64,000 nucleotides of DNA from CAWBJO01 sp963789175 (GTDB lineage Bacteria; Pseudomonadota; Alphaproteobacteria; Rhizobiales; Aestuariivirgaceae), in contig CAWBJO010000006.1 of the NCBI GenBank assembly GCA_963789175.1, positions 124,001 to 188,000 of the forward strand, in the 5' to 3' direction. The notes beneath the pieces are model-generated. The model worked only from the letters and a program-made list of their open reading frames with translations, had not been told where the DNA came from and did not search any database. The translations under genes were made by a program, and so were the position numbers. This document shows, one piece after another, positions 1 through 8,744 of the stretch. Position 1 is the stretch's first letter. Every line of letters starts with the position of its first letter.

Positions 1-759
1 GAGCGCTTCCGGCTCGATCTCGAACGTCGTCACCTTGCCGTTCCTGAGCTCCGCGACCCATGTCTTTCCGGCGGGCGTGATTTCGTCGAGATTACCTTCG
101 CCGTGGGTGATCCACGCGCGTTCCGAGCCGAGATTGTTGAGCACGTGGGCGAGGGGCTCCAGCCACGCCTTGGAAAATACTCCGACCACCTGCCGCTTGA
201 CGCCGGCCGGATTCGACAGCGGTCCGAGGAGGTTGAAAATGGTCCGCGTGCCGAGCTCGACGCGGCTCGGGCCGACGTGCTTCATGGCCGAGTGGTGCTG
301 GGGAGCGAACATGAACCCGACGCCGGCCTCACCGATGCAGCGGGAAATCGACTCAGGCCCGATCTCCAACTTGACACCGAGGGCCGCCAGCGTATCGGCG
401 GCGCCCGATTTAGAGGAGAGGGCCCGGTTGCCGTGCTTGGCGACCTTCAATCCGGCCCCGGCCGCGACGATGGCGGCGGCAGTGGAGATGTTGAAGCTTC
501 CTGATCCATCGCCACCCGTGCCGACGATATCGATCGCATCCGGCGGCGCGGCGACGCGCAGCATCTTGGCGCGCATGGATTCGACCGCGCCGGTGATCTC
601 GTCGACCGACTCGCCGCGCACCCGCAGAGCCATCAGGAAGCCGCCGATCTGGGAGGGCGTCGCCTCCCCCGACATCATGATGTCGAAGGCCTCGCGGGCC
701 TCGGCGCGGGTGAGGGGCCGGCCGTCTGCAGCTTTGGCGATCAGCGACTTGAATGACAT
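1..759 (-). CDS. trpD: Anthranilate phosphoribosyltransferase (partial, 3' end outside window)
   Basis: Transfers phosphoribose from PRPP to anthranilate, the second step of tryptophan synthesis, in the cytoplasm. The window holds the first 253 codons from ATG at 759; the C-terminus runs off the left edge. Visible family motifs are GTGGDGSGSFNIST (PRPP-binding glycine loop), KHGNRALSSKSGAAD (anthranilate and PRPP contacts) and FNLLGPLSNPAGVKRQ. It is the third gene of a trpE-trpG-trpD set on the minus strand. Its ATG lies about 10 bases after the stop that trpG would have if one apparent extra base were removed, the usual tight coupling of the pair. Family assignment is secure. Confidence 0.96.
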   Translation of the reverse strand, partial: MSFKSLIAKAADGRPLTRAEAREAFDIMMSGEATPSQIGGFLMALRVRGESVDEITGAVESMRAKMLRVAAPPDAIDIVGTGGDGSGSFNISTAAAIVAAGAGLKVAKHGNRALSSKSGAADTLAALGVKLEIGPESISRCIGEAGVGFMFAPQHHSAMKHVGPSRVELGTRTIFNLLGPLSNPAGVKRQVVGVFSKAWLEPLAHVLNNLGSERAWITHGEGNLDEITPAGKTWVAELRNGKVTTFEIEPEAL

Positions 760-768
760 CGGCGGTAC

Positions 769-1342
769 CTATGCCGCGATGCGCCAGGTCGAGGAAGTTC
801 TTCAGCAAGGCATGGCCGTGCTCGGAAGCAATGCTCTCGGGATGAAACTGGACTCCGTGGACGGGCCGGTCCTTGTGCTGCAGGCCCATGATCACACCGT
901 CGGTCTCCGCCGTCACTTCCAGGCACGCAGGCAGACTGCCGCGCTCGACGATCAGGGAGTGGTAGCGGGTCGCATCAAAGGCGGGCGGGATGTCGCGGAA
1001 TATGCCGTCTCCCTCATGGCGGATCGTCGACAGCTTGCCGTGCATCAGAGACGGTGCGGAAACGACCTTGCCGCCGAAAGCCTGCCCAATGGCCTGGTGA
1101 CCGAGGCACACGCCGAGAATTGGCAAATCTTCGGGAGCATCGCGAATGAGATCGAGGCAGATGCCCGCCTCATTGGGCGTGCACGGACCGGGCGACAGCA
1201 CGATGGCATCGGGGCGAGCCGAGAGAACCTGCCCGACGCTCACCTTGTCGTTGCGATGGACGACCGTTTCCGCCCCCAATTCCCCGAGGTAGTGGAAGAG
1301 GTTCCAGGTAAAGCTGTCGTAGTTGTCGATCAGGATGATCAT
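769..1342 (-). CDS. trpG: Anthranilate synthase glutamine amidotransferase subunit; apparent +1 frameshift at its end
   Basis: Supplies ammonia from glutamine to TrpE for anthranilate synthesis. The class I GATase triad is visible: Cys in GVCLGHQAIGQ, and His and Glu in VQFHPES. It starts at ATG 1342, 16 bases after trpE. As sequenced, the frame passes the normal family end (about KNFLDLAHR) without a stop and stays open to TAA at 410-412, giving 310 residues that overlap trpD in another frame. Removing one G of the GG pair at 774-775 would give LAHRA and a TAG at 769-771, a normal 190-residue TrpG. I annotate that corrected end. Either a sequencing or assembly error or a true stop-loss extension is possible. 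Confidence 0.9.
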
Positions 1343-1358
1343 GCTTCATCCCATGCAC

Positions 1359-2879
1359 CTATTGGCCGCGCCTCGCAAGTCCGGCGAAACGCACGGCCTC
1401 CTCGGCCGCCCGGAACAAAGCCTTGGCCTTGTTAACACATTCCTGGTGCTCGCTTTCCGGCTGGCTGTCGGCGACGATGCCGGCGCCAGCCTGGACATGC
1501 ATGGTCCCATCCTTGATGACGGCGGTCCGCAGCACGATGCAGGTGTCCATGTCTCCGTTGGCCGAAAAATAGCCGACGCAGCCCGCATAAACGCCCCGTT
1601 TGTCGGCTTCGAGCTCGTCGATTATCTGCATGGCTCGGACCTTGGGCGCTCCCGAGACCGTGCCCGCCGGAAAGCCAGCAACCAGGGCGTCGATGGCATC
1701 ATGTGCCTTGGCCAGGTTGCCTTCGACGTTGGAAACGATGTGCATGACCTGACTATAGAATTCGAGGGTGAAGCGCTCGGTAACCTTTATGGAGCCGATC
1801 TCGGCGACCCGCCCGACATCGTTGCGTCCGAGGTCGAGCAGCATGAGGTGCTCGGCCCGCTCCTTGGGATCGGCCAACAGCTCGTCGGCCAAGGCGCGAT
1901 CCTCGTCGGCATCGGCGCCCCGGCGCCTGGTGCCGGCGATGGGCCTTATGGTCACCTTGCCGTCGCGCACCCGGACGAGAATTTCCGGGCTCGAGCCGAT
2001 GACCGAAAAGCTGTCGAAATCGAGGTAGTATAGAAACGGCGACGGGTTGACGCGGCGCAGGGCGCGGTAGAGGGAAAAAGGCGGCAGGTCGAAGCGGGTC
2101 TCGAAGCGCTGCGACAGCACGACCTGGAAGATGTCGCCGGCCGTGATGTAGTCCTTGGCGCGCAGGACCATGCGCCGGAATTCCTCGGGCGGCGTGTTGG
2201 ACGTGGCGTGCCCGACTTCGGAGTGGATCGTCGCTTCCAGCGCCTTGTGATCGAGGGGACGATCCAGGGCATCGACGAATCCGCCGACGCGCTCGGTCGC
2301 CCGCGCATAGGCCGCCTTGGGCGTCACGCGCGAATCGACGTAGACGGGCGTCACGACGACGACTTCGTCCTTCACGGAATCGAAGATGGCCATGATGGTC
2401 GGGCGTATCAGCACGCCGTCCGGAAGATCGAGTGGATCAGGCTTGTCGGCGGGCAGATCCTCCATCAGCCGCACCATGTCGTACGACATGTATCCGAACA
2501 CGCCGGCCGCCATGGGCGGCAGGGTCTGCGGCAGATCGATCCGCGACTGGGCCAGCAGCGCGCGCAGCGAGGCGAGGGGAGAGGCTTCGAGAGGCTCGAA
2601 CGGTCCCGCGGGATCGGCCAGCGCGTGACGATTGATCTCGGCGCGGTCGCCGCGGGAGCGCCAGATGATGTCGGGACGCATGCCGATGATCGAGTAGCGG
2701 CCGCGGACCGCCCCGCCTTCCACGGACTCGAGAAGGAAGCTGTAGCGTTCGTTCCTGGCGAGCTTCAGCATGGCGGACACGGGCGTCTCGAGGTCCGAGA
2801 CGAGGCGCGCCGACACGACCTGCGGGGTGCCTGCAAGGTAAGCGTGCTCGAAGTCCTGGAACGGAGGCGAGATCTGCAT
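1359..2879 (-). CDS. trpE: Anthranilate synthase component I
   Basis: Converts chorismate to anthranilate with ammonia from TrpG; first committed step of tryptophan synthesis. The protein has 506 residues, normal for stand-alone TrpE. The tryptophan feedback site LLES is at residues 49-52 with RYSIIG at 61-66. Chorismate-binding motifs follow: RPIAGTRRRG at 312-321, HLMLLDLGRND at about 344-354 and FPAGTVSGAPKVRAM at 403-417. Many rhizobia carry a fused TrpE(G); here the two subunits are separate adjacent genes. It begins 13 bases after the ppiD-like stop, so it is probably co-transcribed with that gene, and I see no leader peptide or attenuator in the gap. Confidence 0.97.
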   Translation of the reverse strand: MQISPPFQDFEHAYLAGTPQVVSARLVSDLETPVSAMLKLARNERYSFLLESVEGGAVRGRYSIIGMRPDIIWRSRGDRAEINRHALADPAGPFEPLEASPLASLRALLAQSRIDLPQTLPPMAAGVFGYMSYDMVRLMEDLPADKPDPLDLPDGVLIRPTIMAIFDSVKDEVVVVTPVYVDSRVTPKAAYARATERVGGFVDALDRPLDHKALEATIHSEVGHATSNTPPEEFRRMVLRAKDYITAGDIFQVVLSQRFETRFDLPPFSLYRALRRVNPSPFLYYLDFDSFSVIGSSPEILVRVRDGKVTIRPIAGTRRRGADADEDRALADELLADPKERAEHLMLLDLGRNDVGRVAEIGSIKVTERFTLEFYSQVMHIVSNVEGNLAKAHDAIDALVAGFPAGTVSGAPKVRAMQIIDELEADKRGVYAGCVGYFSANGDMDTCIVLRTAVIKDGTMHVQAGAGIVADSQPESEHQECVNKAKALFRAAEEAVRFAGLARRGQ

Positions 2880-2892
2880 GGGCGCGCCGAGG

Positions 2893-4779
2893 CTAGAGGC
2901 CGCTGCCCGTCACCTGTTGCCACAGGCTGTTGTTCACGGTCGTGCCGAACCGGTTCTGCAGGTCGGCGATATAGAGCGTGAGAACGTCGTTGGTCAGGCC
3001 TTGGCCAAGCGCCTGCCTGGCAGTCTCGGCCTCCTTCGACTTGGGATCGAAGGGCGGCGTCATCACGGGTAGCGCCTGCATGACCTTGGCCCCCTTGCCG
3101 TCCGGCTCGGAGGCAAAGGCGAAGCCGTTGTCGGGGACGGAGAAGAGGGCCGCGACCGCTTCGGCATCGAAACCGTTCGTCGTCTCGTTACGCTTCAGGC
3201 CCAGCGTCGTCTTGACCTCGGCGCCCAGCTCCTGTGCAAGCGTCTCGAGACTGGCGCCACCTTCAGCCCGCTTCACCAGCTCGGCCGCTTTCACCATGAC
3301 GTTCAAGCGCATCTTCTGCGACTTCCATGCCGTCTCCACGTCCGCACGTACCTTGTCGAACGGTTTCACGGCCGACGGTTCGACCTCGCGAACGTCGACC
3401 CATACCGATCCGTCATCGGCGGTGGCGATGGAATCGTTCTCGACGCCGACGTCGCTGTCGAACGCCATGCGCAGGACGTCGTCCTTCGCCGGGAGATCGA
3501 CGGCCTTGCCGGACTTGTCCAATCCCTGGGCATCGACGGACGCGACAGTGATTAGCGGAATGCCGAGGTTCTTGGCGATGTCTTCGAAGGAGGCGCCGCT
3601 GGCGCGCTCGTCTTCGACCTTGTCGTGAGTCGACAGGACCTCGTCGCGGGCGCGATCCAGCTTCACCTTGTTGACGATGTCGTCCCGCACTTCAGCCAGC
3701 GACTTCGATGTTTCCGGGGTTACGGCCCTCACGCGGAGCAGCACGATCGAGAGCTTCCCCTGGATGGGATCGCTGACTGAGCCGGCGGGCAGGGAGAAGG
3801 CGGCATCGGCAATCGCCTTGTCGAGGATCTCGGTCTTGGCGAGGTTGCCGAGCTCGACATCCTTGTCCTGGAACCCGCGCTCGCGCGCGACGGCGAGAAA
3901 GTCGGCGCCTTGCGCAATACGCTGCTTGGCGGCGTTGGCATCGGCGGCGGAGGGAAAGGGGATCTGGTCGATCGTCCGCCGTTCCGGCGTCCGGTATTCG
4001 TCCTTGCGGACTTCGTAAGCGGATGCGATGTCGTCCTCGGTGACGGTCATGTTATCGGTAAAGTCCTTGGGCTCCACCTTCAGGATGGCGAGACTGCGAT
4101 AGGCGGGTGCCGTAAAGAGACGAGCGTTCTTCTCGTGGAACTCCTTCAGCTCGACGTCTCCGGGTGGAGGGATATCCGTCTCCACGCCCGCAACGACGAA
4201 GTACTTGGCATCCCGCTGCTCGTTCGCCTGCTGGACGACGGCCTCCACCAAAGTGTTCGGAACGACGATGTCGCCGGAGATGGCTCTCACGAGCGCTTCG
4301 CGCAGGCGGCCCGACTTCTCCTCCGCCAGGAACATCTGCTCACTCAGTCCATTCTCCATGAGGATCCGGCGAAAGCGTTCGGCATCGAACTGCCCTTGCG
4401 AATTGTGGAAGGCCGGCTCATCCGCAATGGACTGGGCGACGACGGTATCGGGAATGCGGAGCTTGAGGTGACGGGCCTGCTCCTGCAGCGTTCCGTTCCT
4501 GAGGAGTTCGCCCAGATACTGGCGGTCGAGGCCGAGCTCGCGGGCGCGCTCGGCGGTGATCGACTGGCCGGACTGACGAGAAATGGACCGCAGGCGCTGC
4601 TGAAAGGACTGGCGAAAGGACTCGGCGGACACCTCGTAGTCGCCGACGCTCGCCAAGGCCTCCGACTGGTACCCGCGGAACACGTCGTTGATGCCCCACA
4701 CGGCGAAGCTCAGGGCAAGCAAACCGATCAAGACCTTGGCGGTCCAGCCCGCCGCTGCCCGCCTGAAAACCTGCATCAT
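2893..4779 (-). CDS. ppiD: SurA/PpiD-type membrane-anchored peptidyl-prolyl cis-trans isomerase
   Basis: A periplasmic folding chaperone tethered to the inner membrane, expected to help outer membrane proteins mature. From the chosen ATG (4779) it has 628 residues: a short basic cytoplasmic start, one transmembrane helix (about residues 14-31, ending AVWGIND), a SurA_N-like helical region, then a degenerate parvulin rotamase domain in the middle third. The open frame extends 38 codons upstream to 4893, but the membrane anchor normally sits at the very N-terminus and AGGGA lies 10 bases before 4779, so the shorter form is preferred. It is divergent from tpiA and heads the trpEGD transcription unit. 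The symbol is by family similarity. Confidence 0.88.
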   Translation of the reverse strand: MMQVFRRAAAGWTAKVLIGLLALSFAVWGINDVFRGYQSEALASVGDYEVSAESFRQSFQQRLRSISRQSGQSITAERARELGLDRQYLGELLRNGTLQEQARHLKLRIPDTVVAQSIADEPAFHNSQGQFDAERFRRILMENGLSEQMFLAEEKSGRLREALVRAISGDIVVPNTLVEAVVQQANEQRDAKYFVVAGVETDIPPPGDVELKEFHEKNARLFTAPAYRSLAILKVEPKDFTDNMTVTEDDIASAYEVRKDEYRTPERRTIDQIPFPSAADANAAKQRIAQGADFLAVARERGFQDKDVELGNLAKTEILDKAIADAAFSLPAGSVSDPIQGKLSIVLLRVRAVTPETSKSLAEVRDDIVNKVKLDRARDEVLSTHDKVEDERASGASFEDIAKNLGIPLITVASVDAQGLDKSGKAVDLPAKDDVLRMAFDSDVGVENDSIATADDGSVWVDVREVEPSAVKPFDKVRADVETAWKSQKMRLNVMVKAAELVKRAEGGASLETLAQELGAEVKTTLGLKRNETTNGFDAEAVAALFSVPDNGFAFASEPDGKGAKVMQALPVMTPPFDPKSKEAETARQALGQGLTNDVLTLYIADLQNRFGTTVNNSLWQQVTGSGL

Positions 4780-4945
4780 GGAAATGAAATCCCTGTACCA
4801 GCCGTTCGACCCATAGGGGGTCCAAGTTTGCGGCGCATCATAGAAAGAGCCGCCCGCCGTCGCAAGGCTTTGGGAATCAAATACTCTTCGCAACGCCCCA
4901 GCACTTTGCTACTGCTGCACGTTTGAGACAGTCGAGGGATGGTCC

Positions 4946-5716
4946 ATGGCGGTAGTGGGTCCCCGCGCGCTCGTCGCGGGGAATTGGAAGATGAACGGCA
5001 CCTCGGCGTCGCTCACTGAGGTCCGCCTCCTGGTCGAAATGCTGAAAGGCGTCGAGCTCGGCTGCGACGTCATGATCTGCCCGCCGGCGACCCTGCTTTC
5101 GACCTTGCACAAGGTGCTCGGCACGATGACGATCCAGCTCGGCGCCCAGGACTGTCATTCCGAAGCGCATGGTCCCTTCACCGGAGACGTTTCGGCGGAG
5201 ATGATCAGGGATACCGGGGCTATCGCGGTCATCGTCGGCCATTCGGAGCGCCGAATCGGCCATGGCGAGGCCAACGCCGTGGTGCAGGCCAAGGCACGGG
5301 CCGCTCATCGGGCGGGCTTGCGGGCCATCGTCTGCATCGGGGAAACCAAGGAGGAACGCGACAACGGCGAGACCCTGCCCGTCCTGAGCCGGCAGCTCAG
5401 GGAATCGCTTCCTTCCGATTCGAGAGGCGGCACGACCGTCGCCTACGAACCCGTCTGGGCCATCGGGACGGGGCTTACGCCGACGATTTCGCAGATCACC
5501 GAGGCGCATGCCCATATACGACATGAACTCATCCAGATTCTCGGACGGGGAGCCGACCACATCGGCATACTCTATGGCGGCTCGGTGAAGCCGAGCAACG
5601 CCGCCGAGATCACCGCCATCGACCACGTCGATGGTGCGCTGGTAGGCGGCGCGAGCCTGAAGGCTGCCGATTTCATCGGGATCATCAAGGCCTATACCGG
5701 CTCGCAGAGCTCCTAG
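4946..5716 (+). CDS. tpiA: Triosephosphate isomerase
   Basis: Interconverts dihydroxyacetone phosphate and glyceraldehyde 3-phosphate in glycolysis and gluconeogenesis. The protein has 256 residues, the normal TIM barrel length. Catalytic residues are all present: Lys15 in NWKMNG, His99 in GHSERR and Glu168 in AYEPVWAIGTG, with the phosphate-binding YGGSVKPSNA near the C-terminus. It is divergent from the ppiD-like gene, with about 166 bases between starts. Its TAG overlaps the stop of the convergent AHSA1-domain gene within the palindrome CTAG at 5713-5716. Confidence 0.98.
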   Translation: MAVVGPRALVAGNWKMNGTSASLTEVRLLVEMLKGVELGCDVMICPPATLLSTLHKVLGTMTIQLGAQDCHSEAHGPFTGDVSAEMIRDTGAIAVIVGHSERRIGHGEANAVVQAKARAAHRAGLRAIVCIGETKEERDNGETLPVLSRQLRESLPSDSRGGTTVAYEPVWAIGTGLTPTISQITEAHAHIRHELIQILGRGADHIGILYGGSVKPSNAAEITAIDHVDGALVGGASLKAADFIGIIKAYTGSQSS

Positions 5717-6135
5717 AGCACATCCGAAAGGCGGTCCAGGATGGCCGTCCAACCGGCTTCGGTCCGCTTCTCGTAGTCCGGGAGGACGCCGGTGTGCGTG
5801 AGCGTGACCTCGCAACCCGACCCGAGCGGCGCGACTTCGATCGTCACGCGGGTCGAGACATCCGTGAAAGGCGGAACCGTGAAGTCGAACACGATGCGCT
5901 TCGGTCGCGAGATCTCGATGAAGGTGCAGCGGTGTTCGACGTCCGTGCCGCCGCGACGCTCGACGAAAATGTAGGACCCGCCGACGCGGGGATCGATCTC
6001 GACCCCCACCATCCGGCCCTCGGGCGTCGCGAACATGAATTTTCCGGCCTTGTCGGGATCGAGAAAGGCGTCGAAAACGCGCTCGGCGGACTGCGAGAAC
6101 CGCCGCATGACCTTGACCGTCACTGGGGTGCTCAT
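5713..6135 (-). CDS. SRPBCC/AHSA1-domain protein
   Basis: A 140-residue START/Bet v1-like hydrophobic-pocket protein of the Aha1-C (AHSA1) group; the ligand cannot be told from sequence. Typical features are the N-terminal RRFSQSAERVFDAFLDP segment and the C-terminal GCEVTLTHTG then TEAGWTAILDRL helix. It starts at ATG 6135, overlapping the end of the ArsR regulator by 4 bases (ATGA), so the two are translationally coupled. ArsR plus AHSA1 pairs are a very common bacterial arrangement in which the regulator represses the pair. Its stop shares CTAG with tpiA. Confidence 0.88.
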   Translation of the reverse strand: MSTPVTVKVMRRFSQSAERVFDAFLDPDKAGKFMFATPEGRMVGVEIDPRVGGSYIFVERRGGTDVEHRCTFIEISRPKRIVFDFTVPPFTDVSTRVTIEVAPLGSGCEVTLTHTGVLPDYEKRTEAGWTAILDRLSDVL

Positions 6136-6485
6136 GGCTGGCGCCTCTTTCGCCTTGATGTCGCGGCGCGGTCCTCGGCGTCGAGCAGGTCGGAGAGCAT
6201 GTCGAGGCGTGCAGTCCACGTCGCATGTTGAGCGGCGATCCAGCTTGCGGCCTCGCCGACGGGGTGCAGGTTGACCGACAGCATATGCTCGCGGCCCGAC
6301 CTTCGCCGCACGACCATGCGTGCACGCTCCAGCATCCGCACATGCTTGGAGACGGAGTTCAGCGACACCGGAAAGTGCCGGGCGAGGTCGGTGACGCGCA
6401 TCGGGCCAGCCGAAAGACGCGCCAGGATGGCCCGCCGCGTCGGATCGGCAAGCGCCAGCAGGGACTGGTCGATGCCCGAGCGCAA
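6132..6485 (-). CDS. ArsR-family winged-helix transcriptional regulator
   Basis: A small repressor of the ArsR/SmtB fold, probably autoregulating itself and the downstream AHSA1 gene. The core LADPTRRAILARL, the recognition helix SLNSVSKHVRMLE and a wing (VVRRRSGREH) are typical; I see no metal-site cysteines. The frame is open from ATG 6524, but a good promoter (TTGACA at 6545-6540, 17-base spacer, GATATT at 6522-6517) covers that ATG, so transcripts would start downstream of it. TTG at 6485 follows GGGAGGAG at ideal spacing and gives a normal 117-residue protein, so I choose it; the longer 130-residue form remains possible. Confidence 0.85.
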   Translation of the reverse strand: MRSGIDQSLLALADPTRRAILARLSAGPMRVTDLARHFPVSLNSVSKHVRMLERARMVVRRRSGREHMLSVNLHPVGEAASWIAAQHATWTARLDMLSDLLDAEDRAATSRRKRRQP

Positions 6486-6500
6486 TCGCTCCTCCCGATA

Positions 6501-6545
6501 TTGAACCAGTTGGGTTAATATCATTCCACAAGGTCACCCTGTCAA
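6501..6545 (-). promoter_or_regulatory. Sigma-70 promoter with overlapping palindromic operator for the arsR-AHSA1 pair
   Basis: On the minus strand, TTGACA (6545-6540), a 17-base spacer and GATATT (6522-6517) form a promoter. It is overlapped by TTAACC-CAACT-GGTTCAA (6518-6501), a near-perfect dyad across the -10 and start site, where an ArsR repressor would block RNA polymerase. The repressor-operator link is inference. Confidence 0.55.
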
Positions 6546-6627
6546 GACGTCGCCCATCGCTCATTGATTTGCTTTCTGAAGCCCGTTGCGCTAGAGGCTC
6601 GCCTTGGAAACTCACCCGAGATCGGCA

Positions 6628-6987
6628 ATGCAGACACTGGTTCTCATCATCCACATGCTCATCGCACTGGCGCTGATCTGCGTCGTCCTGCTCCAGCGGT
6701 CCGAAGGCGGAGCGCTCGGCATCGGCGGGGGCGGAGCCGGCGCGATGTTCTCGAGCCGTGGCGCGGCGAACGCGCTGACACGGGCGACGGCCGTGCTCGC
6801 GGTGGCGTTCATCGTGACGTCGATCGCGCTGACGATGTTCGCGCGGCATGCGAATGCCCCGTCATCGCCCTTCGACAGCGTGACGCCCGCCCAACAGGCA
6901 CCCAGCCAGTCGGGAAGCCAGGAAACCGCACCGGTGCTTCCGAACCTTCCACCTTCGACCCAGCCGCAAGTGCCGGTTGGGCAGTAG
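6628..6987 (+). CDS. secG: Preprotein translocase subunit SecG
   Basis: Small subunit of the SecYEG protein-export channel in the inner membrane. Of 119 residues, the first 75 carry two transmembrane helices (about 3-22 and 55-75) around the conserved loop LLQRSEGGALGIGGGG, followed by a Pro/Gln-rich tail common in alphaproteobacteria. An in-frame TTG exists at 6604, but ATG 6628 places the first helix right at the N-terminus as in the family. It lies between tpiA and pyrG, the usual rhizobial order, and is followed by a hairpin. Confidence 0.93.
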   Translation: MQTLVLIIHMLIALALICVVLLQRSEGGALGIGGGGAGAMFSSRGAANALTRATAVLAVAFIVTSIALTMFARHANAPSSPFDSVTPAQQAPSQSGSQETAPVLPNLPPSTQPQVPVGQ

Positions 6988-6989
6988 CC

Positions 6990-7011
6990 AAAGGGCCTGA
7001 GCAGGCCCTTT
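6990..7011 (+). terminator. Hairpin after secG, probable terminator
   Basis: AAAGGGCCT and AGGCCCTTT form a perfect 9-bp stem with a GAGC loop, 3 bases after the secG stop. The T-run is short and lies partly within the stem, so termination may be partial and pyrG could receive read-through. Confidence 0.6.
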
Positions 7012-7055
7012 CACTTGCATTAAGGACGATTCGAGGTCGGCTGCGGAGATCCCAG

Positions 7056-7094
7056 ATGGATGTCTTCGAATCAACGAGTTTGGGTGTATTCTAG
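7056..7094 (+). other. Possible 12-residue leader ORF before pyrG
   Basis: ATG at 7056 opens a 12-codon frame (MDVFESTSLGVF, then TAG at 7092-7094) that ends 6 bases before the pyrG start. GGAG sits 7 bases before its ATG, a good ribosome binding site, whereas pyrG itself has only a weak one. Translational coupling or leader-type control of pyrG is a possibility; nothing else supports it being expressed. Confidence 0.3.
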
Positions 7095-7100
7095 AGACCC

Positions 7101-8729
7101 ATGGCGCGGTACATCTTCATCACCGGCGGCGTGGTCTCCTCCCTAGGAAAAGGACTGGCTTCTGCAGCGCTCGGCGCGCTCCTGCAGGCGCGCGGCTACA
7201 CCGTCCGCCTGCGCAAGCTCGACCCTTATCTCAACGTCGATCCGGGGACGATGAGTCCCTACCAGCACGGTGAAGTGTTCGTGACCGACGACGGAGCGGA
7301 AACCGACCTCGACCTCGGCCACTACGAGCGGTTCACCGGGCGATCGGCCACCCGACGCGACAATGTCACCACCGGGCGGATCTACCAGGAGATCATCACC
7401 AAGGAGCGGCGCGGCGATTATCTCGGCGGCACCGTCCAGGTTATTCCGCACGTCACCGACGCGATCAAGGACTTCGTGCTCGAAGGAAACGACGACGTCG
7501 ACTTCGTTCTCGTCGAGATCGGCGGGACGGTCGGGGACATCGAGGGTCTGCCCTTCTTCGAAGCGATCCGCCAACTCGGCAATGAGCTGCCGCGCGGATC
7601 GACCGTCTATATCCATCTCACGCTCCTGCCGTTCATCCCGAGTGCGGGCGAACTCAAGACCAAGCCGACGCAACATTCGGTGAAGGAGCTGCGCTCGATC
7701 GGCATTCAGCCCCACATCCTGCTGTGCCGGGCCGACCGCGAAATCCCGCAGAACGAGAGGCGCAAGATCGCTCTGTTCTGCAACGTCAGGCCGTCGGCCG
7801 TCATCCAAGCCCTGGACGTGAATTCCATCTACGACGTGCCCATGGCCTATCACCGCGAAGGACTGGACGACGAAGTTCTCGCCGCTTTCGACATCAAGAC
7901 CGCTTCACCGCCCGATCTGTCGCGCTGGGAAACGATCTCCGACCGGATCGCCAACCCGGAAGGCGAGGTGACCATCGCGGTGGTGGGCAAGTACACTGGG
8001 CTGCTCGATGCCTACAAATCGCTGAAGGAAGCACTCGTCCATGGCGGCATCGCCAACAAGGTGCGCGTCAACCTGGACTGGATCGAATCCGAGATCTTCG
8101 AGAGCCAGGACGCGGCCTCGCACCTCACGGGCGTGAACGGCATCCTCGTGCCCGGCGGGTTCGGGGAGCGGGGCTCGGAAGGCAAGATCCGCGCCGCCAC
8201 TTTCGCGCGCAGCAAACGCGTTCCGTATTTCGGCATCTGCTTCGGGATGCAGATGGCGGTCATCGAGGCGACACGCAATCTCGTCGGCATCGAAGCCGCA
8301 AGCTCGTCCGAATTCGGCCCGACCTCGGAGCCGGTCGTGGGCCTGATGACCGAGTGGATGAAGGGGAACGAGCTCGAGAAGCGCCGGATGGACGGCGAAC
8401 TCGGCGGCACCATGCGGCTTGGCGCATACGAGGCCGTTCTGGCAAGGGACAGCAAGGTCGCCGCCATCTACGGCGCCACCCGCATCTCCGAACGGCATCG
8501 GCACCGCTACGAAGTCAATATGCGGTACCGCAACCAGCTCGAGGCGGCGGGGCTGCGGTTCACCGGGCTGTCGCCCGACGGCCTCCTGCCGGAAATCGTG
8601 GAAATTCCCGACCATCCCTGGTTCATCGGCGTCCAGTTCCATCCCGAGCTGAAGTCGCGGCCTTACGATCCCCATCCGCTTTTCGCCTCGTTCATCGGTG
8701 CGGCGGTGGAGCAGAGCCGGCTCGTATAG
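7101..8729 (+). CDS. pyrG: CTP synthase
   Basis: Aminates UTP to CTP using ATP and glutamine; last step of pyrimidine nucleotide synthesis. The 542-residue length is standard. The N-terminal synthetase domain opens with GGVVSSLGKGLASAALG (UTP/ATP loop). The C-terminal class I glutamine amidotransferase domain has nucleophile Cys380 in GICFGMQMAV and the His/Glu pair in QFHPELKSRP. The gene follows secG, as in many alphaproteobacteria. Confidence 0.98.
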   Translation: MARYIFITGGVVSSLGKGLASAALGALLQARGYTVRLRKLDPYLNVDPGTMSPYQHGEVFVTDDGAETDLDLGHYERFTGRSATRRDNVTTGRIYQEIITKERRGDYLGGTVQVIPHVTDAIKDFVLEGNDDVDFVLVEIGGTVGDIEGLPFFEAIRQLGNELPRGSTVYIHLTLLPFIPSAGELKTKPTQHSVKELRSIGIQPHILLCRADREIPQNERRKIALFCNVRPSAVIQALDVNSIYDVPMAYHREGLDDEVLAAFDIKTASPPDLSRWETISDRIANPEGEVTIAVVGKYTGLLDAYKSLKEALVHGGIANKVRVNLDWIESEIFESQDAASHLTGVNGILVPGGFGERGSEGKIRAATFARSKRVPYFGICFGMQMAVIEATRNLVGIEAASSSEFGPTSEPVVGLMTEWMKGNELEKRRMDGELGGTMRLGAYEAVLARDSKVAAIYGATRISERHRHRYEVNMRYRNQLEAAGLRFTGLSPDGLLPEIVEIPDHPWFIGVQFHPELKSRPYDPHPLFASFIGAAVEQSRLV

Positions 8730-8744
8730 CTCTCCAGGCCAAGA

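Noticed and set aside
35..1435. Long plus-strand frame opposite trpG and trpD
   Set aside because: Shadow of minus-strand genes in GC-rich DNA; no family features.
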